64,000 nt of DNA from Mesorhizobium sp. GTDB taxonomy: Bacteria > Pseudomonadota > Alphaproteobacteria > Rhizobiales > Rhizobiaceae. The translations under genes and the position numbers were made by a program. The first letter of the stretch is position 1, and each line of letters begins with the position of its first letter. The stretch is from contig SAQL01000005.1 of the NCBI GenBank assembly GCA_004020645.1, forward strand, positions 124,001-188,000. Direction: 5' to 3'. Below, piece by piece: positions 26,198-35,894 of this stretch. Under the pieces are notes generated by a model. It saw nothing but the letters and a program-made list of their open reading frames with translations. It searched no databases and had not been told where the DNA came from.

Positions 26198-27625
26198 TCA
26201 TAGTTTCGGCCGACGCGTCTTTTCTCCGTACCAGCCACCAACTGCTTTCTCATAGGCCATGCCGGCGCGGAACACATCTTCGTCGCTATAGGTGCGGCCG
26301 ACGATCTGGATACCGGTCGGCACGCCGTTCTTTGCGTGGCCGGATGGAACCGACAGCACCGGACAGCGGCTCATCGTGTTGAACGGCGTCGTCATCACCC
26401 AGCCCAGCGAGGGATTGACCAGCTTGCCGTTGATCCTGATCTCGTCTTTCGATTGGTCATAGTCGGCCGGCACTGACGGCAGAGCCGTGGTCGGGCAGAT
26501 CAGCACATTGTACTTTTCGAGCAGCGGCCCAAGCGTCATGTACATGCGGCCAGCCACCTCCAGGCTGCCGACGAAGTCGGTCGCCTTGGATACTGCTCCC
26601 TCCTCGGCGAACTTGCGGGCGTAGGTCGTCATCTCGTCGGCATGGTCGGGCAGCAGTTTCGACAGGAACGCACCAAACAAATGGTTCAGATAGGCGAGCC
26701 CGGCCTCCAGGACCTCCGGTCCCCAGCCGAGATCGACCTCCTCGACCTCGGCACCTAGCGAGCCGAACACGTCGAGCGCTTTCTTCGTGTTCTTCACCAC
26801 TTCCGGATCGACCTCGAAGCAGCCGAGATCCATCGAATAGGCGATCTTCCAGCCCTTGATCGGCTTGAACCTGGTCGACAGTATCAGCTTCGGCCGGAGC
26901 GACGCTATATCCAGCGGACTGGGACCGGTCATGACGTTCTGTAGCAGGATCGCATCCTCCACCGTGCGTGCCAGCGGCCCGGTGTGGCAGTAGAAGTCGA
27001 GATTGAAGGGCGGGTCGTCCGGGTTGCGGCCATAGGGCGGCTTGTAGCCGACGACACCGCAAGCCGATGCCGGGATGCGGATCGATCCGCCGATGTCGGA
27101 GCCTGTGGCGATCGACGACGTGCCGGAGGCGAGCGAGGCACCCGAGCCGCCCGATGAGCCTCCGGGTGTGAACTTGGGATTCCACGGATTGCGGGTGACA
27201 CCCCATAGCCTGGACCAGGTGTAGGTCGCGCAGGAGAACTCAGGCGTCGCCGTGCGTGCATGGACGATGCCGCCCGCCTCGATGATGCGTTCGTTTATGG
27301 TCGAGCTGGCGTCGGCAACGAAATCCCTGGTTATCAGCGAGCCACCGGTGGTCGGCTTGCCCTTGATGTAGCTCTCGTCCTTGATGCCGATGGGCAGGCC
27401 CTCGAGCGGGCCTGTCTTCTTGCCCTTGGCGTATTTCGCCTCGGCTTTTTTGGCCAGCGCCATCGCCTCGTCGAAATGCGTGTTGGTGAAAGCGTTGACC
27501 GTGTCCTTCGTTGCCTCGGCCCGGCTGATGACCGCTTCCATCAGCTCGACCGGTGAGAGCTTCTTTGCCTTGAAGCGCTTCAGCGTTTCGCTTGCCGGCA
27601 TATAGCAAAGATCGAGATCGGACAT
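26198..27625 (-). CDS. Amidase-signature enzyme (GatA-like amidase)
   Basis: A 475-residue amidase-signature hydrolase with the Ser-cisSer-Lys triad visible: Lys82 (GIKDES), the GGSSGG serines at 157-158 and nucleophile Ser181 (GSDIGGSIR). The ending GIQIVGRTYSDEDVFRAG is typical of stand-alone amidases. No GatB or GatC gene is nearby, so it is not the tRNA amidotransferase. It is first in a likely operon with the two NylB-like hydrolases, downstream of the polyamine-type ABC transporter genes but separated from them by a strong stem-loop. Confidence 0.9.
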   Translation of the reverse strand: MSDLDLCYMPASETLKRFKAKKLSPVELMEAVISRAEATKDTVNAFTNTHFDEAMALAKKAEAKYAKGKKTGPLEGLPIGIKDESYIKGKPTTGGSLITRDFVADASSTINERIIEAGGIVHARTATPEFSCATYTWSRLWGVTRNPWNPKFTPGGSSGGSGASLASGTSSIATGSDIGGSIRIPASACGVVGYKPPYGRNPDDPPFNLDFYCHTGPLARTVEDAILLQNVMTGPSPLDIASLRPKLILSTRFKPIKGWKIAYSMDLGCFEVDPEVVKNTKKALDVFGSLGAEVEEVDLGWGPEVLEAGLAYLNHLFGAFLSKLLPDHADEMTTYARKFAEEGAVSKATDFVGSLEVAGRMYMTLGPLLEKYNVLICPTTALPSVPADYDQSKDEIRINGKLVNPSLGWVMTTPFNTMSRCPVLSVPSGHAKNGVPTGIQIVGRTYSDEDVFRAGMAYEKAVGGWYGEKTRRPKL

Positions 27626-27706
27626 GGCAGGCGCACTCCAGGCGCGTCGGGCGGCAGCCCGACGTTGGTTCTTGTCGAAGGCATTCCCTTGATGGATTCA
27701 AACGGA

Positions 27707-27728
27707 CCCGGCAGCCATTGCTGCCGGG
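27707..27728 (-). terminator. Terminator of the polyamine-type ABC operon
   Basis: CCCGGCAGC and GCTGCCGGG form a perfect 9-bp stem with a CATT/AATG loop, 16 nt after the stop of the binding-protein gene on the minus strand. It is followed by a short GTTTG stretch. Position and strength fit an intrinsic or attenuating terminator. Confidence 0.6.
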
Positions 27729-27743
27729 CCGATGGTACTGCGA

Positions 27744-28778
27744 TCACTTCTGCAGTTCGGTCCAGATCCTGGTGTAGAGTGCCTGCACGTCGGGCGCGCA
27801 GTTCAGCATGAACTTGCCCTTGTCGGCGAACTCGGCGGGGATGTTGACCTCCGGCGCCGTTTTCATGTCCTCAGGCATGAAGGCTTCCGATCCCTTGATG
27901 CCGTTGGCGTAGCGCGCGAAAGATGAGATCATCGCGGCGTTCTTTGGATCCATGACGAAGTTCTGGAACAGCTTGGCGTTTTCGACGTTCTTGGCGTCCT
28001 TCAGCACCGCGAGATTGTCCATCCAGATCGGATAGCCCTCCTTCGGATAGCCATAGACGATGTCCTTGTTCTGCAGGCGGGAGCGGAAGGACGCGCCGTT
28101 CCAGTCGACGCTGGCGGCGAAGTCGCCCTTGGCGAACTTCTCGACCGTGCCGTAGTCCATGGAGATCCATTTCGGCTTTGCCGCCACCAGCGCATCGCGC
28201 ACCTTCTTCAGCACCTCCTTGTCGCCGGTGCACGGCTCGCCGCCGATATATCTGATGGCGAGATGCATGACGTCGGCCATTTCGGGGACGACGTTGACCT
28301 TGCCGATCAGTTCCGGCGGCGGATCCATGAAGATGGCCGAGGTGTTGGGATCGCCCTTGTAGACTGCGGTGTTGACCGTGACGCCGGTCGTGCCCCACTG
28401 CCACGGCACGGTGTATTTGCGGCCCGGATCGAAGGGAACATCGACCCATTTCGGATCCATGTTCTTGAAGTTCTCCATCTTGTTCGGCTCTGTCTCCAGG
28501 AGCAGCCCTTCCTGGATCCAGATCGGCACGAAGCTCGCCGAAGGCACCACGACGTCGAAGCCGCTGCCGCCCTGCCTGATCTTGGCCAGCGCCGTGTCGT
28601 TGGAATCGTAGTCGGTGACGGTCACCTTGACCTTGTATGTCTCCTCGAATTTCTTGACGAGCTCGGGGCTGGTGTAGTTGCCCCAATTGTAGATGTTGAG
28701 TTCGCCGTCGGCGCGGGCGAGACCCGCCGAGGCGAACAGCGAGGCGCTGAGCGCCGTCGCAGTCAGTTTCCACTTCAT
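27744..28778 (-). CDS. Polyamine-type periplasmic substrate-binding protein (PotD/PotF-like)
   Basis: A 344-residue exported binding protein. The signal peptide is about residues 1-23 ([21 protein letters not shown], cut near RADG). It then has the PotD/PotF opening [20 protein letters not shown] and the family's [19 protein letters not shown]. The ligand pocket includes VDWNGASF and PIWMDNLAV where PotF proteins bind the amine. It lies in the order ATPase-permease-permease-binding protein. Ligands of this family include putrescine, spermidine and other cationic amides; exact specificity cannot be read. Confidence 0.9.
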   Translation of the reverse strand: MKWKLTATALSASLFASAGLARADGELNIYNWGNYTSPELVKKFEETYKVKVTVTDYDSNDTALAKIRQGGSGFDVVVPSASFVPIWIQEGLLLETEPNKMENFKNMDPKWVDVPFDPGRKYTVPWQWGTTGVTVNTAVYKGDPNTSAIFMDPPPELIGKVNVVPEMADVMHLAIRYIGGEPCTGDKEVLKKVRDALVAAKPKWISMDYGTVEKFAKGDFAASVDWNGASFRSRLQNKDIVYGYPKEGYPIWMDNLAVLKDAKNVENAKLFQNFVMDPKNAAMISSFARYANGIKGSEAFMPEDMKTAPEVNIPAEFADKGKFMLNCAPDVQALYTRIWTELQK

Positions 28779-28791
28779 CGCTTCTCTCCTG

Positions 28792-29598
28792 TCACTCCTG
28801 ATCCTTTTTCCTGCTGATGAAAAAGAAGACGGTGACGATCAAGATCGAGATCAGCAGGAACACCGTCGAAATTGCGTTGATTTCCGGCGTGATAAAGCGC
28901 CGGAACTGGCCGAGCATGTAGGTCGGCAACGTGTCCTGACCGCCGGATTTTACGAACTCGGTGATGACGACGTCGTCCAGCGAGATGACGAAGGCCAGCA
29001 TCAGCCCGGCAAGGATGCCTGGCCAGAGCAGCGGAAAGGTGACGCGCCGAAAAGCCTTCCAGGGTGTCGCGTAGAGGTCGGCCGCCGCGGTTTCCAGCGA
29101 CAGATCCATGCTCTCGAGCCGCGCCCGGATCGGCAGATAGGCAAAGGGAATGCAAAAGGCGGTATGCGCCGCCATCAGGTAGCCCAGCCCCGAATAGCCG
29201 GTCCAGATCTTGATGCGCGAGAAGAAGATCAGCAGCGCCACCGCGGTGACGATCTCCGGCACCATCAGCGGCTGGTTGATGAAGGCGTATTTGAAGCCGA
29301 GGCCGGGATAGGGTTTGGTTCGGGTCGTAGCGAGTGCAGCCATGGTGGCGACGATGGTGGCAATAGTCGCGGCGACAGAAGCGATTTGCAGCGACCGGAT
29401 GGAGGCATCGACGACCTGGCTGTTGTTCCAGGCCTGGTAGAACCAGCGCAGCGACACACCTTCCCAGATCGCGATCGAATTGCCGGCGTTGAAGGCATAG
29501 ACGACAAGCGTGATGATCGGCAGGTACAGCGCGAAGAAGCAGATCATTGCGATGGTCGTGAAGCCGGTCTGCCGGCGGATGTCGAAGCGGCTAGCCAT
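28792..29598 (-). CDS. Polyamine-type ABC transporter permease (PotC/PotI-like)
   Basis: A 268-residue inner-membrane permease with about six membrane segments, including [20 protein letters not shown] at the amino terminus. The EAA-type coupling loop is [20 protein letters not shown], where it contacts the ATPase. I chose ATG 29598 ([13 protein letters not shown]) with AGGGTGG ahead; it overlaps the preceding permease gene by 8 nt. A start at 29631 is possible but would overlap by 41 nt. Confidence 0.92.
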   Translation of the reverse strand: MASRFDIRRQTGFTTIAMICFFALYLPIITLVVYAFNAGNSIAIWEGVSLRWFYQAWNNSQVVDASIRSLQIASVAATIATIVATMAALATTRTKPYPGLGFKYAFINQPLMVPEIVTAVALLIFFSRIKIWTGYSGLGYLMAAHTAFCIPFAYLPIRARLESMDLSLETAAADLYATPWKAFRRVTFPLLWPGILAGLMLAFVISLDDVVITEFVKSGGQDTLPTYMLGQFRRFITPEINAISTVFLLISILIVTVFFFISRKKDQE

Positions 29599-30511
29599 GT
29601 GCGCCACCCTGGCGCCCGACGGAGCGGACATATAACAGCAGCGCGACCATTACGATCGCCATCAGCGACAGCGACAGCGCCGAGCCGAGCGGCCAGTTAC
29701 GGCCTTGCCCGAACTGCAGCTCGATTAAATTGCCGAGCATCATATTCTTCGACCCGCCGAGCACGCGCGGGGTGACATAGGCGCCCAGCGCCGGGATGAA
29801 GACCAGGATCGAGCCGGCGACGATGCCGGGCTTGACCAGCGGGATGATGACCCGCCTCAGCACCTGGAACCGGTTGGCGTAGAGGTCGTAACCCGCCTCG
29901 ACCAGCCGGAAGTCGATCTTTTCCATGCTGGCATAGAGCGGCAGCACCATCAGCGGCAGATAGACATAGGTCATGCCGACCATCAGCGCGAAATCGGTGA
30001 ACATCATCTGGATCGGCTGGCTGATGATACCGAGCTTGATCAGCACCGTGTTGACGATGCCCTCGTTGCGGATCACCTCCTGGATGGCGAAGGTGCGGAT
30101 CAGCAGATTGGTCCAGAACGGGATGGTGATCAGGAACAGCCAGATGTTGCGCTGTCGCGCCGGCCGGGTGGCGATGAAATAGGCGGTCGGGAAGCCAAAG
30201 AGCAGCGTGAAGATCGTCGTCAGGAACGACAGCTTGGCCGAGCGCCAGAAGATCGACAGATGCGCGTCGGCGAAGGTCAGCGTGTCGTCGAAGATGTCAC
30301 GCTGCATCAGCACCGACAGCCAGCCGTCCGTGGAGAATTTCCACACCACGTCGCCGTAGGGCCCCGGCGTCAGGAATGAGTAGATCACGACGATCAGCAG
30401 AGGGCCGGTCGCCGCGAGAAAGATGATGATCAGTGCCGGCGCCGACAGCAGCCAGCGATCGCGGATTTCACGGCGTGCGGCGTCCTTGGCGACTTCTTCC
30501 GCGCTCTCCAT
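29591..30511 (-). CDS. Polyamine-type ABC transporter permease (PotB/PotH-like)
   Basis: A 306-residue permease. Its opening membrane helix is WLLSAPALIIIFLAATGPLL, followed by a large periplasmic loop and the coupling loop VEAGYDLYANRFQVLRRVI. The ATG at 30511 overlaps the ATPase stop as TGATG, indicating reinitiation. It pairs with the next permease to form the channel of a PotFGHI-like importer. Confidence 0.92.
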   Translation of the reverse strand: MESAEEVAKDAARREIRDRWLLSAPALIIIFLAATGPLLIVVIYSFLTPGPYGDVVWKFSTDGWLSVLMQRDIFDDTLTFADAHLSIFWRSAKLSFLTTIFTLLFGFPTAYFIATRPARQRNIWLFLITIPFWTNLLIRTFAIQEVIRNEGIVNTVLIKLGIISQPIQMMFTDFALMVGMTYVYLPLMVLPLYASMEKIDFRLVEAGYDLYANRFQVLRRVIIPLVKPGIVAGSILVFIPALGAYVTPRVLGGSKNMMLGNLIELQFGQGRNWPLGSALSLSLMAIVMVALLLYVRSVGRQGGAHG

Positions 30512-31605
30512 CAATCCCTCAGCACCTGTGCGGCGTCGTTGCCGATCAAAATGCCGACCTTGTCGCCCCGCTCGAAACCGCAGCCGGCACTGCGCGTGTT
30601 CTGCTGGCGCACGGTGAAGGCCTCGCTGCTGTCCAGTCGAACATGTATATGCGTGTCGGTGCCGAAATAGACGATGTTTTCGACCGTGCCTGACAGGTCG
30701 CCCTTGCCGCTGGTCAACTTGGCATGTTCCGGCCTGACCACCACGGTGGCATTGTCCTTCGGCTGAAAGCCCTCAGCCACGGTCGCGTCGATCGTCGCGC
30801 CGGATTTGAGCGTTGCGCGTGCCTTGCCGTTGCCCATTCCGGTGATCGCCGCGGTCAGGAAATTGGTTTCGCCGATGAAGTCGGCGACGAAGCGCTCCGC
30901 CGGCTTGTCATAGATATCCCAGGGCGTTCCGACCTGCAGGATCTTGCCCGACGACATCACCGCGATGCGGTCCGACATGGTCAGCGCTTCTTCCTGGTCG
31001 TGGGTGACGAAGATGAAGGTGATGCCGGTCTCGTGCTGCAGCCGCTTCAGCTCGATCTGCATCTCCTTGCGCAGCTTGAAGTCGAGCGCCGACAGCGGCT
31101 CGTCGAGCAGCAACACTTTTGGCTGCGGCGCCAGAGCCCGCGCCAGCGCCACGCGCTGTTGCTGGCCGCCGGAAATCTGGCTGGTGCGGCGGTTACTGAG
31201 CGCCTCCATCTTGACCAGCTTCAGCATCTCGGCAACCCGCCCCTTCACTTCGGCCTTGGGCTTGCCGAGCATTTCGAGGCCGAAGCCGATGTTCTCGGCC
31301 ACCGTCATATGCGGGAACAGCGCATAGTTCTGGAACACGGTATTGACCGGCCGCTTGAACGGCGGCAGCGGCGCGATGTCCTGGCCATGCAGCAGGATCT
31401 CGCCGGCGCTGGGGAAATCGAAGCCGGCGATCAGCCGCAAAAGCGTCGTCTTCCCGCAGCCGGACGGACCAAGCAGCGTGAAGAACTCATTTTCGCGGAT
31501 CGACACCGAAACTGTGTCGAGGGCGGCGACTTGTGCGTCCCCGGTACCGAACACCTTGCGGACGCCACGAACTTCAATTGCACTTTTACCCGGTTGTTCC
31601 GGCAC
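30511..31605 (-). CDS. Polyamine-type ABC transporter ATP-binding protein (PotA/PotG-like)
   Basis: A 364-residue ATPase. Walker A is GPSGCGKTT, the signature is [16 protein letters not shown], Walker B is [12 protein letters not shown] and the H-loop is FVTHDQEEA. The carboxy-terminal TOBE domain (about 275-360) includes [13 protein letters not shown] and is typical of spermidine/putrescine systems. I selected GTG 31605 ([20 protein letters not shown]) because GGGG lies ahead and family members begin here; the frame is open for another 41 codons upstream. First gene of the transport operon. Confidence 0.93.
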   Translation of the reverse strand: MPEQPGKSAIEVRGVRKVFGTGDAQVAALDTVSVSIRENEFFTLLGPSGCGKTTLLRLIAGFDFPSAGEILLHGQDIAPLPPFKRPVNTVFQNYALFPHMTVAENIGFGLEMLGKPKAEVKGRVAEMLKLVKMEALSNRRTSQISGGQQQRVALARALAPQPKVLLLDEPLSALDFKLRKEMQIELKRLQHETGITFIFVTHDQEEALTMSDRIAVMSSGKILQVGTPWDIYDKPAERFVADFIGETNFLTAAITGMGNGKARATLKSGATIDATVAEGFQPKDNATVVVRPEHAKLTSGKGDLSGTVENIVYFGTDTHIHVRLDSSEAFTVRQQNTRSAGCGFERGDKVGILIGNDAAQVLRD

Positions 31606-31674
31606 GATTACCCCATTCTTGCGTCCGCTCTTCAGGGCGGATCCAGTTCCCACTCGATTGTCAGCACACGGCGC

Positions 31675-31719
31675 ATGGCTTGGCAAGCATACATCTGAAT
31701 GTGATTCAGAACGCAATTC
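31675..31719 (-). promoter_or_regulatory. Promoter with palindromic operator for the polyamine-type ABC operon
   Basis: TCTGAAT-GTG-ATTCAGA (31694-31710) is a dyad with perfect 7-bp arms. On the minus strand it fills exactly the 17 bases between a -35-like TTGCGT and a weak -10 (TGTATG, or TATGCT at spacing 19). It is about 90 nt before the ATPase start. A repressor binding between the boxes would block polymerase. Confidence 0.45.
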
Positions 31720-31730
31720 CCGTGCCACCG

Positions 31731-33398
31731 TCAGGCCTGATAAGTGATCTTGCCGCCGCAGATCGTCGTCACCGGCCGCACCGTATGCAGCGCTTCCGGC
31801 GCGGTCGCCTCGATGTCGCCTGACAGCACCACAAGATCGGCCATAAAGCCTGACTTCAAGCGGCCCTTGCGGTGCTCCATGAACTCGGCATAGGCGCCTT
31901 CCACCGTATAGCCGCCGAGCGATTCATGCAGCGAGAAGCTCTGGTCGGGATCGCCGTCTGCCCATGGTTTGCGCAGCATTGCCGCCTGAATGCCCAGCAT
32001 CGGATCGATCGGCGACACCGGCCAATCGGAGGCGAAGACGACGCGCGCGCCGGCATTCTTCAGCGTCCGCCACGCATAGCTCAGCGGCCAGCGGGCAGGC
32101 CCGATGCGCGACACTGTTGGTTCCAGCGGCAAGCCCATGCTGCCCGGCGGATGCGGCGGCTGCATCGAGGCAATGACGCCAAGCTTCGCGAAACGCGGTA
32201 CGTCGGCGGCGGTGACCACCTCGATATGCTCGACCCGGTGCCGGCTGTCGCGCCTGCCATTCGCCTTTTGCGCTGCGTCGTAGCCGTCGAGCACGGCGCG
32301 CACGGCGCCGTCGCCAATCGAGTGCACCGCCATCTGCAGCCCGCGCCGGTCGACGGCCACGGCAAGGTCGATGAACTGCTGCGGCGTGAAAAGCGGCTCA
32401 CCCACCCAATCCGGACGGTCCGCATAGGGCTCGACCATCACCGCCGTCCATGAATCGAGCACGCCGTCGTAGAACACCTTGACCATGCCCGACGACAGCC
32501 ATTCGCCATCATAGCGCTCAGCCATCACTGAAGCTTTGTCGAGCATGTCGAGCGTCATGAAATTCTTATAGTGGAACGGCACCTGCACTCGGCACAGCAA
32601 GCCGCCCTCGGCCTCGATCTCCGACAGGAGTTCGAGCTGGTGCAGATTGCCGTCCATGTTCTGGATCGATGTGATGCCGTGCCTGGCACACCATTCCAGC
32701 CCGCGGCGCATGATCGCCCGGTCGGAGGCCTGCTCCGCCGGCGTCGGCTTCGGGTCCGGCTCACCGCCGGTGGCCAGGCCGAGCCGCACGCGATCCTCAC
32801 CGGCCAGCGCGATCAGCGGCCCAAAGGCCTCGCCCTCACGCAATTCGCCACTGGCCAGACCGTCGTCGCCGATGACGATCTCGTTGCCGGGACCAAGCCG
32901 CTTGCCTCTAAGCAGGCCGGCCAGTTCCAGCGCCTTGGTGTTCGCCCACATTGTGTGGTGGTCGGGCGCTGCCATGACGAAGGGCCGGTCCGGCAGGATG
33001 CGGTCGAGGTGATGGCGGCTGACCCGCTCAGTCGCCGACAGGATGGTATAGTCGGCGCCTTGCGCCTGCAGGATGGATAGATCCGGCCGCTTTGCAGCAT
33101 AACTGCGCACAGCATCGCAAAGCGCATCGAAACCGTGGATTCCCATCAGCTGGAGGTGATCGAGTTCGGCCGCGCCGGCGAAAAGATGCATATGCGCTTC
33201 GATCAAGCCGGGCACGACCGAGCCGCGGCCGGCGTCGATGACGCGCGTGCCGGGTCCCTTGTGCTCCAGCACGGTCGCGCGATCTGCGATCGCAATGATT
33301 TCGCCGCCCTTGATGGCTATGGCTTCGGCGCGGGGAGTATCGGGATCCATCGTCAATATGCTGGCGTTTTCGACGATCAGATCGGCCGATGGCGGCAT
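31731..33398 (-). CDS. YtcJ-like metal-dependent amidohydrolase
   Basis: A 555-residue amidohydrolase of the YtcJ/LAF3 (Amidohydro_3) family. The metal-site HxH is in [12 protein letters not shown], later histidines are in VHSIGDGAV and RHRVEHIEV, and the aspartate is in [12 protein letters not shown]. The beta-sandwich ends are [11 protein letters not shown] and [11 protein letters not shown]. Such enzymes hydrolyse amide bonds of N-acyl amines and related compounds; the precise substrate is unknown. GGGAGAA precedes the ATG. It is transcribed away from the acetylpolyamine amidohydrolase gene from a shared 170-bp region. Confidence 0.88.
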   Translation of the reverse strand: MPPSADLIVENASILTMDPDTPRAEAIAIKGGEIIAIADRATVLEHKGPGTRVIDAGRGSVVPGLIEAHMHLFAGAAELDHLQLMGIHGFDALCDAVRSYAAKRPDLSILQAQGADYTILSATERVSRHHLDRILPDRPFVMAAPDHHTMWANTKALELAGLLRGKRLGPGNEIVIGDDGLASGELREGEAFGPLIALAGEDRVRLGLATGGEPDPKPTPAEQASDRAIMRRGLEWCARHGITSIQNMDGNLHQLELLSEIEAEGGLLCRVQVPFHYKNFMTLDMLDKASVMAERYDGEWLSSGMVKVFYDGVLDSWTAVMVEPYADRPDWVGEPLFTPQQFIDLAVAVDRRGLQMAVHSIGDGAVRAVLDGYDAAQKANGRRDSRHRVEHIEVVTAADVPRFAKLGVIASMQPPHPPGSMGLPLEPTVSRIGPARWPLSYAWRTLKNAGARVVFASDWPVSPIDPMLGIQAAMLRKPWADGDPDQSFSLHESLGGYTVEGAYAEFMEHRKGRLKSGFMADLVVLSGDIEATAPEALHTVRPVTTICGGKITYQA

Positions 33399-33452
33399 AA
33401 TTTTCTCCCGTTTGAGCTTAGGCTAGCAGAGTATTGGCGTCTGGCAAGCCGG

Positions 33453-33474
33453 CCGCTGTCACTCGCAACAGCGG
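33453..33474. promoter_or_regulatory. Inverted repeat between the two divergent amidohydrolase genes
   Basis: CCGCTGT and ACAGCGG are separated by 8 bp, centred about 65 bp from the YtcJ-like start and 104 bp from the deacetylase start. It is the only good dyad in the divergent region, so it is a candidate common operator. Confidence 0.35.
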
Positions 33475-33567
33475 TCCGGAATGCCTCTTGGCGGCGCTGA
33501 AACTCTCTGCCACAAAGCAGTCCGTCAATGACAGATGCGCAACTCGAAAAGCGAGCCGGCCACCCAA

Positions 33568-34599
33568 ATGAAGACTGTTTTCTCCCCTCTCCACGCCGGT
33601 CATGCCGGCAATTTCGAACTGATTTCAGGCTCCATCGTACCGGCTTTCGAGAAGCCCTCGCGCGCCGAGATCGTCAAGGCGAGGGTGGAGAGCGAAAAGC
33701 TCGGCCCGGTATTGCCGCCCGAGAGTCATGACCTCGCTGCCGCTAAGCAGGTGCATACCAGCGACTACATCGATTTCCTGCCGACCGTATGGCCGCTCTG
33801 GGAAGCGTCGGGCCGAACAGGCTCGGCGATCCCCTTCACCTGGCCGACGCGCGGCTTGCGCGGCGATGTGCGCCCCCAAACCATCGATGCGCTGCTTGGC
33901 TTTTATTCCTTCGACGGCGGCGCCAGCTTCGTCAAAGGCACCTGGGAGGCGATCAAGTCATCCTATGACGTGGCGCTGACTGCGGCCGCTCTGGTCAAGG
34001 GCGGTGAGCCGTCAGCCTTCGCGCTCTGCCGTCCGCCCGGCCATCACGCCGGCGCTGCCTTCATGGGCGGCTATTGCTTCATCAACAATGCCGCCGTTGC
34101 CGCGCAATGGTTCCGCGACCACGGCGCCAGGCACGTCTCGATCCTCGATGTCGACTACCATCACGGCAACGGCACGCAGGAGATCTTCTACAGCCGCGGC
34201 GACGTGCAAGTGCTGAACCTGCATGGCGACCCGATGACCGAATATCCGTTCTTCCTTGGCCATGCCGACGAGCGCGGCTCCGGCGCCGGCGAAGGCTTCA
34301 ACGTCAATTATCCCCTGCCGTTCGGCACCGCATGGGATACCTGGAATGCTTCGCTGGACGATGCCTGCGCGAAACTTGCGGCTTACGCTCCAGATGTCGT
34401 TGTCGTCTCGCTCGGCGTCGACACGTTCGAGAAGGACCCGATCAGCAAGTTCAAGCTGAAAGGTGCCGACTATCCCAAGATTGGCCGTCGCATCGCCAAG
34501 CTCGGCCTGCCGACGCTGTTCGTCATGGAAGGCGGTTATGCCGTCGAGGAAATCGGCATCAACGCCGTCGGCGTGCTGACCGGATTCGAAGATCGGTAA
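33568..34599 (+). CDS. Acetylpolyamine amidohydrolase (HDAC-family deacetylase)
   Basis: A 343-residue zinc hydrolase of the histone-deacetylase superfamily. It matches what I remember of the Mycoplana ramosa acetylpolyamine amidohydrolase (341 residues) nearly end to end. The His pair is His159-His160 (CRPPGHHAG), zinc ligands are Asp196, His198 (LDVDYHHGNG) and Asp285 (SLGVDTFEKDP), and the transition-state Tyr324 is in EGGYAVEEIG. All residues needed for catalysis are present. I start at ATG 33568 (MKTVFSPLHAG) by alignment with the family; an in-frame ATG at 33535 is possible. The enzyme removes acetyl groups from acetylputrescine or acetylspermidine. An IS remnant begins about 70 nt after the stop. 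Confidence 0.93.
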   Translation: MKTVFSPLHAGHAGNFELISGSIVPAFEKPSRAEIVKARVESEKLGPVLPPESHDLAAAKQVHTSDYIDFLPTVWPLWEASGRTGSAIPFTWPTRGLRGDVRPQTIDALLGFYSFDGGASFVKGTWEAIKSSYDVALTAAALVKGGEPSAFALCRPPGHHAGAAFMGGYCFINNAAVAAQWFRDHGARHVSILDVDYHHGNGTQEIFYSRGDVQVLNLHGDPMTEYPFFLGHADERGSGAGEGFNVNYPLPFGTAWDTWNASLDDACAKLAAYAPDVVVVSLGVDTFEKDPISKFKLKGADYPKIGRRIAKLGLPTLFVMEGGYAVEEIGINAVGVLTGFEDR

Positions 34600-34670
34600 T
34601 GCATTTCGCCCAAAGGGCTGCCCCGGGCGTTCGACCCGAGAGAGCGCAGCGGTTTTGGCCAACGACATTC

Positions 34671-35040
34671 GAAGAAGCGCTCGATGAGGTTGCGCTCGCG
34701 GTAGGGCGCTTGTTGAAGCAAGGCTTCCAGCGTCGGTTGCTCTTCGGCGGAATGTTGGGCGTGGCACCTTGCTGCTCGATCAGCTCGCGGATGCGGTCGG
34801 CGTCGTAGGCTTTGTCAGCCAGGGCGGTGGTACGGGGGCCGAGGTGGTCCAGCAACTGATCGGCGATCTGCCTATCATGTGTCTGGCCAGCGGTAGACCG
34901 AGCCGGATCGGGAGCCCTTGCGCGTCAACGACAACGTGTATCTTGGTCGTGAGCCCGCCGCGCGATCGACCGAGACAATGATCTGGACCCCTTTTTTTGC
35001 CGTCGCAGCCTGGTGATGGCAGCCACGCCCCTTGGCCGCC
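34671..35040 (-). pseudogene. IS5-family transposase remnant, frameshifted and truncated
   Basis: Read across frames on the minus strand, this holds GRSRGGLTTKIHVVVDAQGL, then AGQTHDRQIADQLLDHLGPR, then TALADKAYDADRIRELIEQQ and finally YRERNLIERFF. These are DDE-transposase segments of the IS5 (IS427-like) group. At least three frameshifts separate them, one at a run of seven A (34991-34997 on the plus strand as T). The start is missing and the sequence stops right after the ERFF motif. No inverted ends were found. A dead fragment. Confidence 0.85.
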
Positions 35041-35117
35041 AATCGTCTGGAGCGCGCCGCTTCCCCAGGTCCTCCCATTTCGACAAGCCTAGTTGACGGG
35101 AAAGAGCGGATCGATCG

Positions 35118-35666
35118 TCATTGTCTGCTCTCCGACGCGTAATGGAGGATGACAACACCTGACTTGAGCGTCCTCGTCTCCTGATGCTTCAGGGGTATCC
35201 GGTTCGGGCCGCCCTTGAAGAGCGGCGTGCCTCCCCCGAGAATGACGGGGTTGATCCCGAGGTGATACTCGTCGATCAGGCCGTGCTCCATCAGGGTCGC
35301 CGTGAGGTCAGCGCTGCCGAACACGAAGATGTCTCCGCCGTCCCTGGTCTTCAGCTTGGAGACTTCTTCCGCGACATTGCCGTTGAAGAGCTTCGTGTTG
35401 TTCCAGTCGGCGCTTTTCAGCGTGCGCGAGAACACCACCTTCTCGATCTTGTTCATGAAATCCGCGATCCAGCCTTGCTCGGACGGCCAATAGGCTGCCA
35501 TGAGCTCGTAGGTTACGCGGCCGAAGATCAGCGTGTCGGCCTTTTCCTGGGTCTCACGAATGTAGTTCTCAAGTTCTTCTTCGAAGACGAACCAGCTGAT
35601 GTCCCTGTCGGGACCTTCGAAGAAGCCGTCGACGGTCACCATGTCCCATATGATCAGTTTTCTCAT
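35118..35666 (-). CDS. Dihydrofolate reductase-like protein (RibD C-terminal domain family)
   Basis: A 182-residue protein of the RibD_C/DHFR-like fold. It opens MRKLIIWDMVTVDGFFEG and contains ADTLIFGRVTYELMAAYWP, VVFSRTL, GDIFVFGSADL and LIDEYHLGINPVILGGGTPL. These stand-alone proteins are predicted NADPH-dependent reductases of unknown substrate. ATG 35666 follows AGGAGGG, an excellent site. The frame remains open upstream only because a fragment of a related gene has been joined there. Confidence 0.9.
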   Translation of the reverse strand: MRKLIIWDMVTVDGFFEGPDRDISWFVFEEELENYIRETQEKADTLIFGRVTYELMAAYWPSEQGWIADFMNKIEKVVFSRTLKSADWNNTKLFNGNVAEEVSKLKTRDGGDIFVFGSADLTATLMEHGLIDEYHLGINPVILGGGTPLFKGGPNRIPLKHQETRTLKSGVVILHYASESRQ

Positions 35667-35683
35667 TAGAGCCCTCCTCTTCC

Positions 35684-35885
35684 TGTATCCCTTTGTGAAT
35701 TCTCGGCCCCATCCCGCCAAAGCGGAAGCGCATGTGGTGATCTGCCCCGCTTTCGAGACCTGGGTCTTCTCCAGCCTGACCGGCTCCATGCCGTTCTGAC
35801 TGAGGCGGATGCCGTCGCCGATGAGGACGGGCGCGACATGGATGAGGACCTCGTCCAGAAGCCCTAATTCTGGCCGACGGGAAGT
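35684..35885 (-). pseudogene. C-terminal fragment of a second RibD/DHFR-like gene
   Basis: The minus strand encodes RPELGLLDEVLIHVAPVLIG followed by DGIRLSQNGMEPVRLEKTQV, the tail typical of RibD_C-family proteins (compare LIDEYHLGINPVILGGG in the intact neighbour). No start or amino-terminal half is present. The fragment begins about 10 nt after the stop of the AHSA1 gene and runs in frame into the intact paralogue. It records a deletion or unequal recombination. Confidence 0.75.
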
Positions 35886-35894
35886 CGCAGCATC

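Noticed and set aside
34600..35117. A functional insertion sequence
   Set aside because: Transposase is broken by several frameshifts, lacks its start and end, and no inverted ends or target duplication were found.
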